Shown here: positions 53,331 to 62,288 of the stretch, piece by piece
How positions within the stretch are numbered: the first letter of the stretch is position 1
How the letters are laid out: every line of letters begins with the position of its first letter
Origin: Firmicutes bacterium ADurb.Bin146
GTDB lineage: Bacteria > Bacillota > Clostridia > DUPQ01
DNA length: 64,000 bases
Direction of reading: 5' to 3'
NCBI GenBank assembly: GCA_002070475.1
Contig: MWDI01000039.1
Coordinates: forward strand, 18,671-82,670
Position numbers and translations under genes: made by a program
Notes under the pieces: generated by a model
Databases searched by the model: none
What the model saw: only the letters and a program-made list of their open reading frames with translations
Told to the model about the DNA's origin: nothing

Positions 53331-54089
53331 TTAATTTTCTCCCTTTTTCTGAGCAAGCTCATCCGCTTCTTCAAATAAAAACTTAGTATAAGCAGTCCTG
53401 ACCTGAGAATAAGCGGTTCTTGATATCGGCACAAGTCTTCCTGTAGTAGTTACTAATTCTTTATGACGAAGTTCATGTATGCAGTGCATGTTAACAAGAT
53501 AAGAACGATGCACTTTTATAAAATCTGATCTTTTCAAAAAAGATGCTTCAAAGTCAGTCATGCTTCCACCTATCTCTCTTATTTTACCATCTGCTAAGTA
53601 AATATATAAAATTTTTGCATTGATTTCTACATATTCAATTTTTCTAAAAGGGATAGTAAATACACAGGATTTAGTTTTTATAACAAAAGATTCCTCAGGT
53701 TTTTTTAATCGTTCAATAAGACTGTCGAGTATAGGAAAAAGTTTTTCTTCCGTTGCAGGTTTTAGTATGTAATTATTAGCTCTGACTTTATAGCTTTCCA
53801 CTGCATATTCCGGTGAGGAAGTAAGAAAAACAATTTCTATCTTATCGTTGTATTCTCGGATTTCGTGTGCTGTCTGCATACCATTAAAGCCAGTCATAAG
53901 TACATCAAGTAACAGAAGGTCATATTCATTTTTTGGCTTAGACATCGATTCTAAGAGGTCAGTAGCATTATTAAAACTAATAAATGTAATATCGGTCTTA
54001 TTTTTTTCCTTATATGCTTCTACAAGCGATGTAATTTGAAGAAGATCCTGATTATCATCGTCACAAATAGCAATCCTCAGCTGCTTCAC
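53331..54089 (-). CDS. LytTR family response regulator
   Basis: A 252-residue regulator. The receiver domain (1-120) has CDDD, the phospho-acceptor Asp in LLLLDVLMTGFNGM (about 58) and Lys in LKPATE. The LytTR DNA-binding domain (about 140-240) has the FRKIEYVEINAKILYIY opening strand and FIKVHRSYLVNMHCI with the conserved His-Arg-Ser-Tyr. The start is GTG at 54089 with GAGAGG close by. Promoter TTGAAG (54133-54128), 17 bases, TAAAAT (54110-54105), with phased direct repeats just upstream, points to autoregulation. Confidence 0.92.
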   Translation of the reverse strand: MKQLRIAICDDDNQDLLQITSLVEAYKEKNKTDITFISFNNATDLLESMSKPKNEYDLLLLDVLMTGFNGMQTAHEIREYNDKIEIVFLTSSPEYAVESYKVRANNYILKPATEEKLFPILDSLIERLKKPEESFVIKTKSCVFTIPFRKIEYVEINAKILYIYLADGKIREIGGSMTDFEASFLKRSDFIKVHRSYLVNMHCIHELRHKELVTTTGRLVPISRTAYSQVRTAYTKFLFEEADELAQKKGEN

Positions 54090-54104
54090 CGCCTCTCGTA
54101 TAAT

Positions 54105-54174
54105 ATTTTACTATATTTTTTTACACTCTTCAATTGAACCGATACTATTCAGGCAAAAATGATTACCATTCAGG
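54105..54174 (-). promoter_or_regulatory. Promoter of the LytTR operon with a phased direct repeat
   Basis: CTATTCAGG (54145-54153) and CCATTCAGG (54166-54174) are 9-base direct repeats whose starts are 21 bases apart, two helical turns. They lie upstream of the -35 TTGAAG (54133-54128) and -10 TAAAAT (54110-54105) on the minus strand. Repeats of this length and spacing at this distance are the normal LytTR binding layout. The divergent SLH gene starts 175 bases away. Confidence 0.65.
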
Positions 54175-54348
54175 ATGCAAAAAGATTTTGAGTGTTAATT
54201 TTGCTATTCTGTAATAGAAAATGGGAGAAGTGTGACAATGTGTAACAGAATCTGCTGCTTTTCTTATTCAAGCAAAAGTAGTTAAAATACATATTCATAT
54301 TTTGAACTGAAATGAATATATAAAACGAAATATTATTAGGAGGGAAAA

Positions 54349-57300
54349 ATGAAAAAACGAATTTTAAGCATTGTAATAATTCTATGTATGGTATTTACCT
54401 TAATACCGACGACATCATTGGCAGCAACACAATTAACTACGCTGAATATAGGCGGTATTAATGTACCATTACCAAGCGATGGAAATATAACATATTCAAA
54501 TACTGATACTACCGATTCTATATGGTGGGTCAGTAACAGTGGAGGAAGTTATACTCTTACTTTAAATAATGCGAATATATTAACTAACTATTCTTTTTTA
54601 CTTCATGATTTTTACCACTATACTGCAGCTATTTATGCGGATGGCGACCTTAATCTGATACTACAGGGAACAAGCACTGTTATAAATGATGGTTTATTAA
54701 TCGGTGGTAGTGGTAGTGCTTGTGGAATGTATATTAATGGAGCTTTGGATATTAGCGGAAACGGCACTTTGAATATATCAAGTAGTCACATACCATCAGG
54801 AGGAGCTTTTAGTGTAGGTCTATATATTACTGGAGCTTTAAATGTATCAGAAAGCGCAAATCTTAATGCAATTTCCACAGAAAACTCAAATTCGTATCGT
54901 GGTTATGGTATTTTTTGTTATGAAGCTATAATAGAAAATAATGCTGTAGTCAGTGCAACTGGAGGCCTCTCACCATTAAATGAAACACGTTACAGTACGG
55001 GTATAATGCTTTTTGGTAGTTCTAGGTTTATAGTTCGTGATAATGCTACTGTTAATGCGACCGGAGCATCATCAAATCAGCTTTATTATAGTAAAGGAAT
55101 TGATTTGTCATCATCCCATATGATTATTAGTGACAATGCTTCAGTTACTGCACAAGCAGGAACAGTGTACCTTGGAGGAAGTTTTGGTCTTAGTGACAGT
55201 AATGATACCTATGGCGGAGGAATACTTACGGTCAATGGAGGAACTCTGACAGCTATTGGACATTCGACAACGCGCACAGCATCGAGTGGTATTAGCATAA
55301 ATAGAACCATTACTATAAATGGAGGTACTGTTGTAGCTGTAGCTGGTTTTGGACAATCTAGTGTTGGAATATCAACAAGATACGAAAACATTTATATAAA
55401 TGGTGGCAAAGTTATTGCTTCTTCAACTTCAGCACTTAGTGGTAGCAATGGAATATATGCAAACTCAAGTTCAAGTAATATTTATATTGATAGCAGCGCT
55501 TTAGTTATAGCAAAGTCAGGATATAATGCTTTATATATGACAACAGCTATGAACAAAAATCCTTATGGTACAGCTTCAGTGCTTAGTGGCAGTTATGATA
55601 GCAAATTTGCTGTTTATGGAAGAACAGGTACATATAAAGTTGTTGCAGAAGGTATTGACCTTACAACCGGAAACCATTCAGAAAAGACGCTTGCTGATGA
55701 CGGTTATACCTGGAATAGCAGTACAAATACAATGACGATTGAAAATATTATTATTGATGGAAATGTAAATGGTATTACTACTGATACATATGGAATTAAA
55801 ACACCTTCAAATACAAACATAATACTAAAAGGTGTAAATGTCATATGTCCTGGAAATACAAGCGGAGCAGAAAGCCATGGTATAAATTCCACAGCTGATT
55901 TAACAATTTCAGGAAGTGGAGATATGATAATTGCTTCAGGCCATTCACAATCAAATAGTATAGGACTGTATAGCGATTCGAATATTATACTTAACGGAGG
56001 AAGCTGTATTTCTTTAGCAGGAGAAGGAGACACTAATAGGAAAGCACTTTTTTTGTCACCAGTCACTACAAATCCTAGATCTACTCGTACTTTATCAGGC
56101 GGAGGATACGATAAAATAGTTGCGGTATGGATTGTTAAAACTCCTGAAAGTACTCCTAATGCCTCTTTTGTTGCAACAGGTTCGAGTAACGGAACTGTAA
56201 GCAATGTGACGACAGATATGAGATTTAGCGTTGATGGAGGTAACAACTGGTATTATTTCAACGATACAGTTACCCAAATTCCTTTAGTAACAAGTACAAA
56301 CGGCATACAGGTTTATAAACCAGGAAACGGAACAACTACTCTTGATTCCGATATACAGACAATTACAGTCACACAAGCGGTTGTTCCTTCTGTAACTCAT
56401 TCTAATTGCACTACATTAGCCAATAATGATGGTAAGATTATTGGAGTTACATCTCAGATGGAATATAAGCTTGGCACAGATACTGACTGGACAGATGGAA
56501 ACGGATTGGATATTACAGGACTTACAGACGGTACTTATTATGTTCGCAGTAAAGCTTCTGGAACTATGCTAGCTTCTGCTTCGCAAACCATTGTTATATA
56601 TGGATATGTCGGGTTAAGAGAGGATACACCAATTTCAGTTGCAGACTATGTTAATGAAGTACTGATTGGATTGAATTCAAATGCTAGTTATAAAATAAAC
56701 GGAACTTCAATAACTTCAGATGGAGATGGAAAAATAGAAATTCAAAATTCATGGTTCGGCACAACTATTTTACTAGAAAAGGTTGGTAATGGAACTACTA
56801 CTTTTGATAGTTTGGCGCAGAGTATTACTCTTTCTGCACGACCAACAGCACCTTTTTGCATAGTTATTCAGCCATCTGCAAATGTAACAACAGGTACAGT
56901 TACAGGTATTACGACTTCAATGCAATATTCAATTGATGGAGGAAGCACTTGGATAGATGGGAATAACAATGATGTAACCGGACTTGCTCCTGGAACAGTA
57001 TTAGTGCGTATAAAGGCACAAGCAGGTACTGCACCTTATGGATTAAATCAGAGTATCGTAATAACAGCATATACAGCCCCTCCCTCTATTAATGTATATA
57101 CAGATCCTGTTAGTGTTTTGCAAAGCGGAGATTATTGCATAGCAAACAATCTTGATGGATTGATTTCCAAGGGTAAAACACTGACAGTAAATGGGGATAA
57201 ATTTGCAAGACTGATTTTTGATACAGATGCGCTCAAAGGAATAGATGAACAGACAACAGGCAATGTAAAGATTGAAATAAAGGATGTTTCTTCCGATTAT

Positions 57301-58110
57301 CAAAAAAATCTTCCTAATAAGAAAATATTTACTCTTGCTATTACCTCGAATGGGAAAGAAATTACATATTTCGGAGGTTCAGTTACTGTATCTCTTCCTT
57401 ATGAACTTAAAGAAGGTGAAACTGCAAATCAAGTAACAGTGTGGTATCTTGCAAATGACGGTTCAATGACAGAAATCCCATGTACATATATTGAGAAAAC
57501 AAAGCTTGTTACTTTTACTGTTACACATTTCTCGCAATATGTTGTTGGTGCAGATATGCTTTGGGTAAACCCATATTCCGATTTAAAAGATACTGATTTG
57601 TACTTTGATGCGATTAAATATGTTACTGATAATAATATGATGCAGGGTGTTAGCGTAACTGAGTTCGAGCCTGATACAATTCTTACTCGCGGGATGATGG
57701 TCACTATTTTATGGAAGCTTGAAAAACAACCTAATGTTGCTTCAGCAACAGTTCAATTTGATGATGTTGCGGATGAAATGTGGTATACAGAAGCTATAGC
57801 TTGGGCTGCTGACAAAAATATAGTCAACGGATATAACGGCAGCTTTAATCCAAATGATTTTCTTACAAGAGAGCAGATGGCAACTATAATGTATCGTTAT
57901 GCTGGTTATAAAAAATACGACTTAAGTAAGACTTTTGATTTATCCGTATACATAGATAAACCATCTGACTGGGCTTTATCAAGTATAAGCTGGGCGGTAG
58001 CAGAAGGTATTATAGAAGGCAAAGATGAAAGGCTAAACCCGAAGGGTGATATATCTCGTGCTCAAATGGCAGCTGTATTAAAAAGATTTGCGGAAAACAA
58101 TAAAAAATAA
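54349..58110 (+). CDS. S-layer-homology surface protein with beta-solenoid, carbohydrate-binding-like repeats
   Basis: A 1253-residue exported protein. Signal peptide 1-25 with cleavage near SLAA. A long repetitive beta-rich region follows (about 30-590), made of GDLNLILQGTSTV / GALDISGNGTLNIS / EIIENNAVVSATGG-like turns, as in Clostridial carbohydrate-binding solenoid proteins. Then come four repeats of about 75 residues (about 605-905) with MxYSIDGGSTWxD / VTGLxxGTxxVR patterns, and a ZU5/beta domain. Three SLH modules end the protein (about 1072-1115, 1135-1178, 1200-1243), which should bind pyruvylated wall polysaccharide. It is divergent from the LytTR system and is a likely target. Start ATG with AGGAGGG upstream. 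Confidence 0.88.
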   Translation: MKKRILSIVIILCMVFTLIPTTSLAATQLTTLNIGGINVPLPSDGNITYSNTDTTDSIWWVSNSGGSYTLTLNNANILTNYSFLLHDFYHYTAAIYADGDLNLILQGTSTVINDGLLIGGSGSACGMYINGALDISGNGTLNISSSHIPSGGAFSVGLYITGALNVSESANLNAISTENSNSYRGYGIFCYEAIIENNAVVSATGGLSPLNETRYSTGIMLFGSSRFIVRDNATVNATGASSNQLYYSKGIDLSSSHMIISDNASVTAQAGTVYLGGSFGLSDSNDTYGGGILTVNGGTLTAIGHSTTRTASSGISINRTITINGGTVVAVAGFGQSSVGISTRYENIYINGGKVIASSTSALSGSNGIYANSSSSNIYIDSSALVIAKSGYNALYMTTAMNKNPYGTASVLSGSYDSKFAVYGRTGTYKVVAEGIDLTTGNHSEKTLADDGYTWNSSTNTMTIENIIIDGNVNGITTDTYGIKTPSNTNIILKGVNVICPGNTSGAESHGINSTADLTISGSGDMIIASGHSQSNSIGLYSDSNIILNGGSCISLAGEGDTNRKALFLSPVTTNPRSTRTLSGGGYDKIVAVWIVKTPESTPNASFVATGSSNGTVSNVTTDMRFSVDGGNNWYYFNDTVTQIPLVTSTNGIQVYKPGNGTTTLDSDIQTITVTQAVVPSVTHSNCTTLANNDGKIIGVTSQMEYKLGTDTDWTDGNGLDITGLTDGTYYVRSKASGTMLASASQTIVIYGYVGLREDTPISVADYVNEVLIGLNSNASYKINGTSITSDGDGKIEIQNSWFGTTILLEKVGNGTTTFDSLAQSITLSARPTAPFCIVIQPSANVTTGTVTGITTSMQYSIDGGSTWIDGNNNDVTGLAPGTVLVRIKAQAGTAPYGLNQSIVITAYTAPPSINVYTDPVSVLQSGDYCIANNLDGLISKGKTLTVNGDKFARLIFDTDALKGIDEQTTGNVKIEIKDVSSDYQKNLPNKKIFTLAITSNGKEITYFGGSVTVSLPYELKEGETANQVTVWYLANDGSMTEIPCTYIEKTKLVTFTVTHFSQYVVGADMLWVNPYSDLKDTDLYFDAIKYVTDNNMMQGVSVTEFEPDTILTRGMMVTILWKLEKQPNVASATVQFDDVADEMWYTEAIAWAADKNIVNGYNGSFNPNDFLTREQMATIMYRYAGYKKYDLSKTFDLSVYIDKPSDWALSSISWAVAEGIIEGKDERLNPKGDISRAQMAAVLKRFAENNKK

Positions 58111-58127
58111 ATAAATCATACTTTACT

Positions 58128-58165
58128 AAAAGGAGGTTTAAGCAAAAGCTTATCCTCCTTTTTTT
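58128..58165. terminator. Strong bidirectional terminator
   Basis: AAAGGAGG-TAAGC / GCTTA-CCTCCTTT hairpin with an AAAA loop and seven T. It lies between the SLH gene and the convergent DUF4832 gene. Confidence 0.85.
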
Positions 58166-58202
58166 AAGTTTTCCAAAATTCTTTAAGATTTTATTGTTAT
58201 AA

Positions 58203-59636
58203 CTACACAACCTTTACATCACATATATGTGCAAACCCATTTTTGTCATATGCTTCCTTTTTTAATCCGAATTCAATAAAAGTTTCGTTTTCAAATAAAC
58301 CTATACCTAGTTCATAATCGCCTTTTGGTATATCTATTGGGGTAACAGTCAGCTCCACCTCTGTTTCGGTATTATCAAGCCATTGCCTGTTGTCAGTTTC
58401 AATGGGGTATATATATGATTTATTATCTTTTATGAGGGCGAGTTTTAATGTATATTTGTGATATGCAGGAGCAAATCCACGATTTTCAATATAAAGTTTG
58501 ATTATATTATCTCTGCCTAATGTAATTATATTATCATTTAATGCTATTCCATTTATAAAATACCAATAACCTAATCGATTAGCTGCGTATTCGCTCATAT
58601 ATAGATTTCTTTCAATCCATGGCCTTGGGTATCCGTGAAATCCTGCAAAAGTCGCTTTTGCCTTACGCATAGCTTCCACAAACGGGAAACCAGATTTCAG
58701 ATTATCTTCATGTACTAACACATAATGTTCTAACTCCAAAGTGACCGGAGCATGTTTGTTAAAATAGTCGAAAAGCCACGGACTGCGTAATGATGTATAT
58801 CCACAATCTCTGGAGTAACAGCTTACCTGTACTGAATCATCATCAATCCCCATTTTTAAATCTACAGCACGCTTAATAATGCGAAGATTCTCTTCAGCTC
58901 CTCTTTCCCAGCAGGAATTAATCATGTCATCATTAATCATTACAAAAGTATCGGAAAAGTATTTTGCATGTAATTCCATATGCTTAATTATCACATCAGC
59001 AGTATACTGGATATTTGTCCCTGCTGCAGTATGTCCTTCTCCCCATGTACCAAAAGAACCCACATCAACAGTCTCAATTCGTGGGTCGTTATTAAATTTC
59101 TCTCCTGCAACTACTAAAAATCTTTCAAGATAGAAAAGAAAAACAGGATCATTATAGTCTGGTTCTAGGTTGCCGTTTGGCATGCTATAGCATTTAGCAC
59201 CTTTTTCATACACGAATTTAGGTGTTGCATAGGGTATTAACGGATTTCCTTCATAAGTACATATTCTTAAAGCAAACTTATATCCGTATCTTCCCCATTG
59301 ATTCATTATTGAATCTATATATGACCAGTCATAAATGCCATCTTCAATTTCTATGTCACCCCAATCAAAACGAAGATATAAATGATTTAACACAGGAAAA
59401 TCAAGAAGATGATCGCTTGAACTATGCAAATCTCTGTACTGTCCTCTTTTAAAGCTGTTGTCTATATAGTGCCAGTACCATCCTTTATGGGGATTCTTGA
59501 TTATCCTTTTATCATCTTCCAGCTGATGCAAGCTGATATATCCCGGTATATCTTTTAATGGCTTAAACAAGCAAACTTGTGTGGCATTATTCTCTAAAGG
59601 CGTAAAATCAACCTTGTTTGGAAAATCATATTTCAT
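58203..59636 (-). CDS. DUF4832 family protein, likely (beta/alpha)8 glycosidase-like
   Basis: A 477-residue protein without signal peptide. Seen: NPHKGWYWHYIDN at the start, LYLRFDWGDIEIEDGIYDWSYID (GH-A-like first strand, shown here in part as LRFDWGDIE and GIYDWSYID), GSFGTWGEGH with a candidate acid/base Glu (about residue 209), and a second Glu in TLELEHYVLV; then a C-terminal beta-sandwich (about 395-477) with ENRGFAPAYHKY. The pattern matches DUF4832-containing proteins, whose barrel resembles GH42-type glycosidases. Substrate unknown. Start ATG with AAGGAGGAA upstream. It is transcribed alone. Confidence 0.75.
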   Translation of the reverse strand: MKYDFPNKVDFTPLENNATQVCLFKPLKDIPGYISLHQLEDDKRIIKNPHKGWYWHYIDNSFKRGQYRDLHSSSDHLLDFPVLNHLYLRFDWGDIEIEDGIYDWSYIDSIMNQWGRYGYKFALRICTYEGNPLIPYATPKFVYEKGAKCYSMPNGNLEPDYNDPVFLFYLERFLVVAGEKFNNDPRIETVDVGSFGTWGEGHTAAGTNIQYTADVIIKHMELHAKYFSDTFVMINDDMINSCWERGAEENLRIIKRAVDLKMGIDDDSVQVSCYSRDCGYTSLRSPWLFDYFNKHAPVTLELEHYVLVHEDNLKSGFPFVEAMRKAKATFAGFHGYPRPWIERNLYMSEYAANRLGYWYFINGIALNDNIITLGRDNIIKLYIENRGFAPAYHKYTLKLALIKDNKSYIYPIETDNRQWLDNTETEVELTVTPIDIPKGDYELGIGLFENETFIEFGLKKEAYDKNGFAHICDVKVV

Positions 59637-59673
59637 TATTTATTCCTCCTTGGGTGTTCATTATAAATATATG

Positions 59674-60174
59674 TTATATTAATTTCTTTTGCATATAAAT
59701 ACTGCCATTGTCTTTCTCTTGTACTATGATAAATCCAAATTTCTTATAAAGACCTATTGCGGGAGTATTATATGAAAAAACATGAAGCATTATTGATTCT
59801 TTATCATCTTTTATAGCGATTATTTCCAGCTGTTCCAATGTCATGTAGCCGTATTTGCATCTTCTGTATTTTTCAAATATTACGAAATCACAAATAAAGA
59901 CCATATTCCCATTAATCAAATACCATATTACGCCTACATCTTCATCACTTTCATTAACAATCATCATTAAGTAATTATCCTTTGTCTCAAGGCCATAGGG
60001 TAATATTTCGTTGAATTCATTTTCAGCTTTCTGTAATGCTTTTTCTTTTGAACTGGACTGTTTTGCAAGTAACAATTCCTCTGCATAATCGTTTATACTC
60101 CATTTAGAAAATTTATCAAATTCATCTATCTGCATATTATGAAGTTTAACTGTTCTTGAAGCATTAGTTGTCAT
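59674..60174 (-). CDS. GNAT family N-acetyltransferase
   Basis: A 166-residue acyltransferase. The acetyl-CoA core is visible as FVIFEKYRRCKYGYMTLEQLE, where the usual Q/R-x-x-G-x-G/A is altered to RRCKYGY, followed by MLHVFSYNTPAIGLYKKFGFIIV with the catalytic Tyr region. The N-terminal QIDEFDKFSKWSINDYAEELL and FNEILPYGL resemble the group acting on small amines. The ATG at 60174 (AGGCG ten bases upstream) is preferred to an ATG 24 bases earlier. Substrate unknown. Confidence 0.8.
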   Translation of the reverse strand: MTTNASRTVKLHNMQIDEFDKFSKWSINDYAEELLLAKQSSSKEKALQKAENEFNEILPYGLETKDNYLMMIVNESDEDVGVIWYLINGNMVFICDFVIFEKYRRCKYGYMTLEQLEIIAIKDDKESIMLHVFSYNTPAIGLYKKFGFIIVQEKDNGSIYMQKKLI

Positions 60175-60251
60175 AGAAATTTCGCCTAAGGTGTTCATCT
60201 GCTATTTATAATATCACAAAGAAATACGCATATTGTAAAAAAAAGCGGGTA

Positions 60252-60630
60252 TTACTTTTTTGGGTCTGTTATTTTCTGACTATTTAGATGTTCAGTGAAA
60301 GAGGAAGCTCCTAATTTCCTGCGTATGCTTAACATGGAACTCCAGATAAAATTTCCGTTCTCTTCTGTTATGAACCCTCTTTCAAATACATAACATAGGA
60401 TATCACCTGTGGTCATATGTTTCAAATTATATTCATATATGTACTCTGATATATCTTTTAAATTATTGCTAGCTATTATACCATTATGTTTTTTTGCTAA
60501 TGCTATAGCTGCAGCTTCTACTTTACCGATGACAGGCTTACCAGGAACTGGCTTTACTGTAAGCTGATAGTATAATAAATATATTTCTGTCCCTACATTT
60601 ATATTAATAATCTTTGCATGATTTGCGGAT
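60252..60630 (-). pseudogene. PIN-domain-like protein, 5' end lost
   Basis: The minus strand is open from the stop at 60252-60254 back past 60630 and encodes a clear protein: EIYLLYYQLTVKPVPGKPVI, GKVEAAAIALAKKHNGIIAS, NNLKDISEYIYEYNLK, HMTTGDILCYVFERGFITEE, NGNFIWSSMLSIRRKLG. The acidic AxxxA helix, the ASNNLKD turn and the TTGD motif fit a PIN-type ribonuclease. No ATG, GTG or TTG occurs in frame upstream of these motifs, so the gene has lost its beginning. It runs into the truncated serine hydrolase on the other strand. The exact breakpoint, somewhere near 60630-60665, cannot be fixed. Confidence 0.6.
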
Positions 60631-61596
60631 ATGAGTAAGTCAAGTTTTGTTATTAAATTTAATACATATGGATATGCAGATTTGTCTAATAAAATATCAA
60701 ATGCTTTAAATACAAGGTTTGGAACGGCATCAGCAGGGAAGGTGTTCGTTGCAGTAGGTATAATGCAGCTGATTGAAAAAAGATTGTTAAGATTTGAAGA
60801 TAAAATAGGTGACCTTCTGGATTTCGATTTAAAGGATATTGATAAAGATATTACGGTTGAACAGCTGCTTACGCATACATCCGGTATCCCCGATTACTAT
60901 GATGAATCTGAAATAGATGAATATGAGGAGTTGTGGGTAGACTTTCCGAATTACAGGATACGTTCAAACAGAGACCTTATCCCTTTGTTTATCGATAAAC
61001 CTATGATGTATCTAAGAGGAGAAAGGTTTCAATACAACAATACTGGATTTGTTGTCTTGGGTATAATAATCGAAATAGTTACCGGTATGAGTTTTGATGA
61101 ATATCTTAAGGTGAATATTTTCTCACCATGCAAAATGAATGGTACTGGTTATTATGAACTTGACAGGCTTCCGGAAAAATGCGCATCAAGCTATATCTAT
61201 GATGAGGATAGGGATACCTACCGGACCAACATATATTCTGTTGATGGTAAAGGAACAGGTGCAGGCGGTGCGTTTACAACAATAGGTGATATAGAGAAAT
61301 TCTGGGATAATCTGATTGGTAACAAGCTGATATAAGAAAAAATGTTAACTGATATGTTTAAATGCCACTCAAGTGATGATGATGACAAGTACGGATACGG
61401 GATATGGCTTGCAGATAGGAAAAACAGGATAATGCCATATTTTGCAGGAAGTGATCCAGGTGTAAGTTTCGTATCAAGTTACGATAGGGAAAAGGATTTA
61501 CTGATTGTAAAAGTAAGTAATTTTGAAGAAGATGTCTGAGATTTGCACAAAAAGATTACTGAATCTGTATTTACAAGTGACAATAAATATATCTGA
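60631..61596 (+). pseudogene. Serine hydrolase (class C beta-lactamase-like), truncated and interrupted
   Basis: A penicillin-binding-protein/beta-lactamase-fold hydrolase. Visible are the SxxK motif in TASAGKVFV, the YxN motif in FQYNNTGFVVLG, LLTHTSGIPDYYD, and GAGGAFTTIGDIEKFW. The normal N-terminus is missing: the frame starts inside an unrelated stretch (MSKSSFVIKFNT) joined at about YGYADLSNK. A TAA at 61333-61335 interrupts it. The same frame continues (MLTDMFKCHSSDDDDKYGYG...GSDPGVSFVSSYDREKDLL) to TGA 61537-61539, and possibly to TGA 61594-61596. It is unlikely to make active enzyme. Relatives are secreted or cytosolic esterases/peptidases. Confidence 0.75.
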
Positions 61597-61604
61597 GGAG
61601 TTAT

Positions 61605-62132
61605 ATGTTTATAAAAAAAGGGGAACTGACAATAAGGAAGGCGACCAGTCTTGATGCAGGCATGTTATGTAAATGGTGGAATGACGGCAAAGTAATGGCT
61701 AATGAAGGTTTTCCTGATGGTCTTGGCACGACAGATTCAGAGATAATAAGAAAGCTTACAAAAGACAATGATGATATACACAGAAGGCATATAATTGAAC
61801 ATTCCGGTAAACCAATAGGTGAAATGAACTACAGGAACAAAGGCAATGGAACTGCTGAAATCGGTATAAAGATATGTGATTTCACATATCAGAATAAAAG
61901 TTATGGTACAGAGCTATTATCAATGTTTATAAATGCTTTATTTACTGATCTGGGTTATAAAAGAATAATACTTGATACCAACGAAAAGAACACAAGAGCC
62001 CAGTATGTTTATGAAAAGATAGGATTTATAAAACTACGAATAAATACTGATGCCTGGAAAGATCAGTATGGGGAATTACAGTCATCTACAGACTATGAAT
62101 TAAAAGCAGAAGATTACTATATTTCTTTATGA
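61605..62132 (+). CDS. GNAT family N-acetyltransferase (RimJ/RimL-like)
   Basis: A 175-residue acetyltransferase. LTIRKATSLDAGMLCKWWNDGKVM opens it; the acetyl-CoA segment is ICDFTYQNKSYGTELLSMF (about 92-110, with QNKSYG as the CoA-binding loop), then ILDTNEKNTRAQYVYEKIGF with the Asn and catalytic Tyr. The ribosome site GAGGAG lies in the end of the broken hydrolase gene. Targets of this group range from ribosomal proteins to antibiotics; the target here is unknown. Confidence 0.85.
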   Translation: MFIKKGELTIRKATSLDAGMLCKWWNDGKVMANEGFPDGLGTTDSEIIRKLTKDNDDIHRRHIIEHSGKPIGEMNYRNKGNGTAEIGIKICDFTYQNKSYGTELLSMFINALFTDLGYKRIILDTNEKNTRAQYVYEKIGFIKLRINTDAWKDQYGELQSSTDYELKAEDYYISL

Positions 62133-62208
62133 TAATATACATACCAATGCACTACCAATTTCTTCAATTTAGAAAATTATCCCAAATACATTGCTATCCA
62201 GAAATATA

Positions 62209-62257
62209 TTGACTCTATAATTTTAGTTAAGTATAATTTAGTAAAGTATAGTTTACT
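62209..62257 (+). promoter_or_regulatory. Promoter with operator-like repeat before the ATPase gene
   Basis: TTGACT (62209-62214), 17 bases, TATAAT (62232-62237) is close to consensus. AGTAAA (62240-62245) and TTTACT (62252-62257) form an inverted repeat at the transcript start, where a repressor could bind. The 5' leader is about 45 bases. Confidence 0.65.
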
Positions 62258-62288
62258 TATTTAATGAAAAAAGAACGGAGGCGCTAAA

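Noticed and set aside
57043..57704. Minus-strand frames inside the SLH protein gene
   Set aside because: Shadows of a low-complexity, strongly biased coding sequence on the other strand; no ribosome sites.
60631..61335. Serine hydrolase as an intact 234-residue gene
   Set aside because: Its first dozen residues do not fit the family, the SxxK motif lies too near the start, and the conserved C-terminal part continues after the stop in the same frame.
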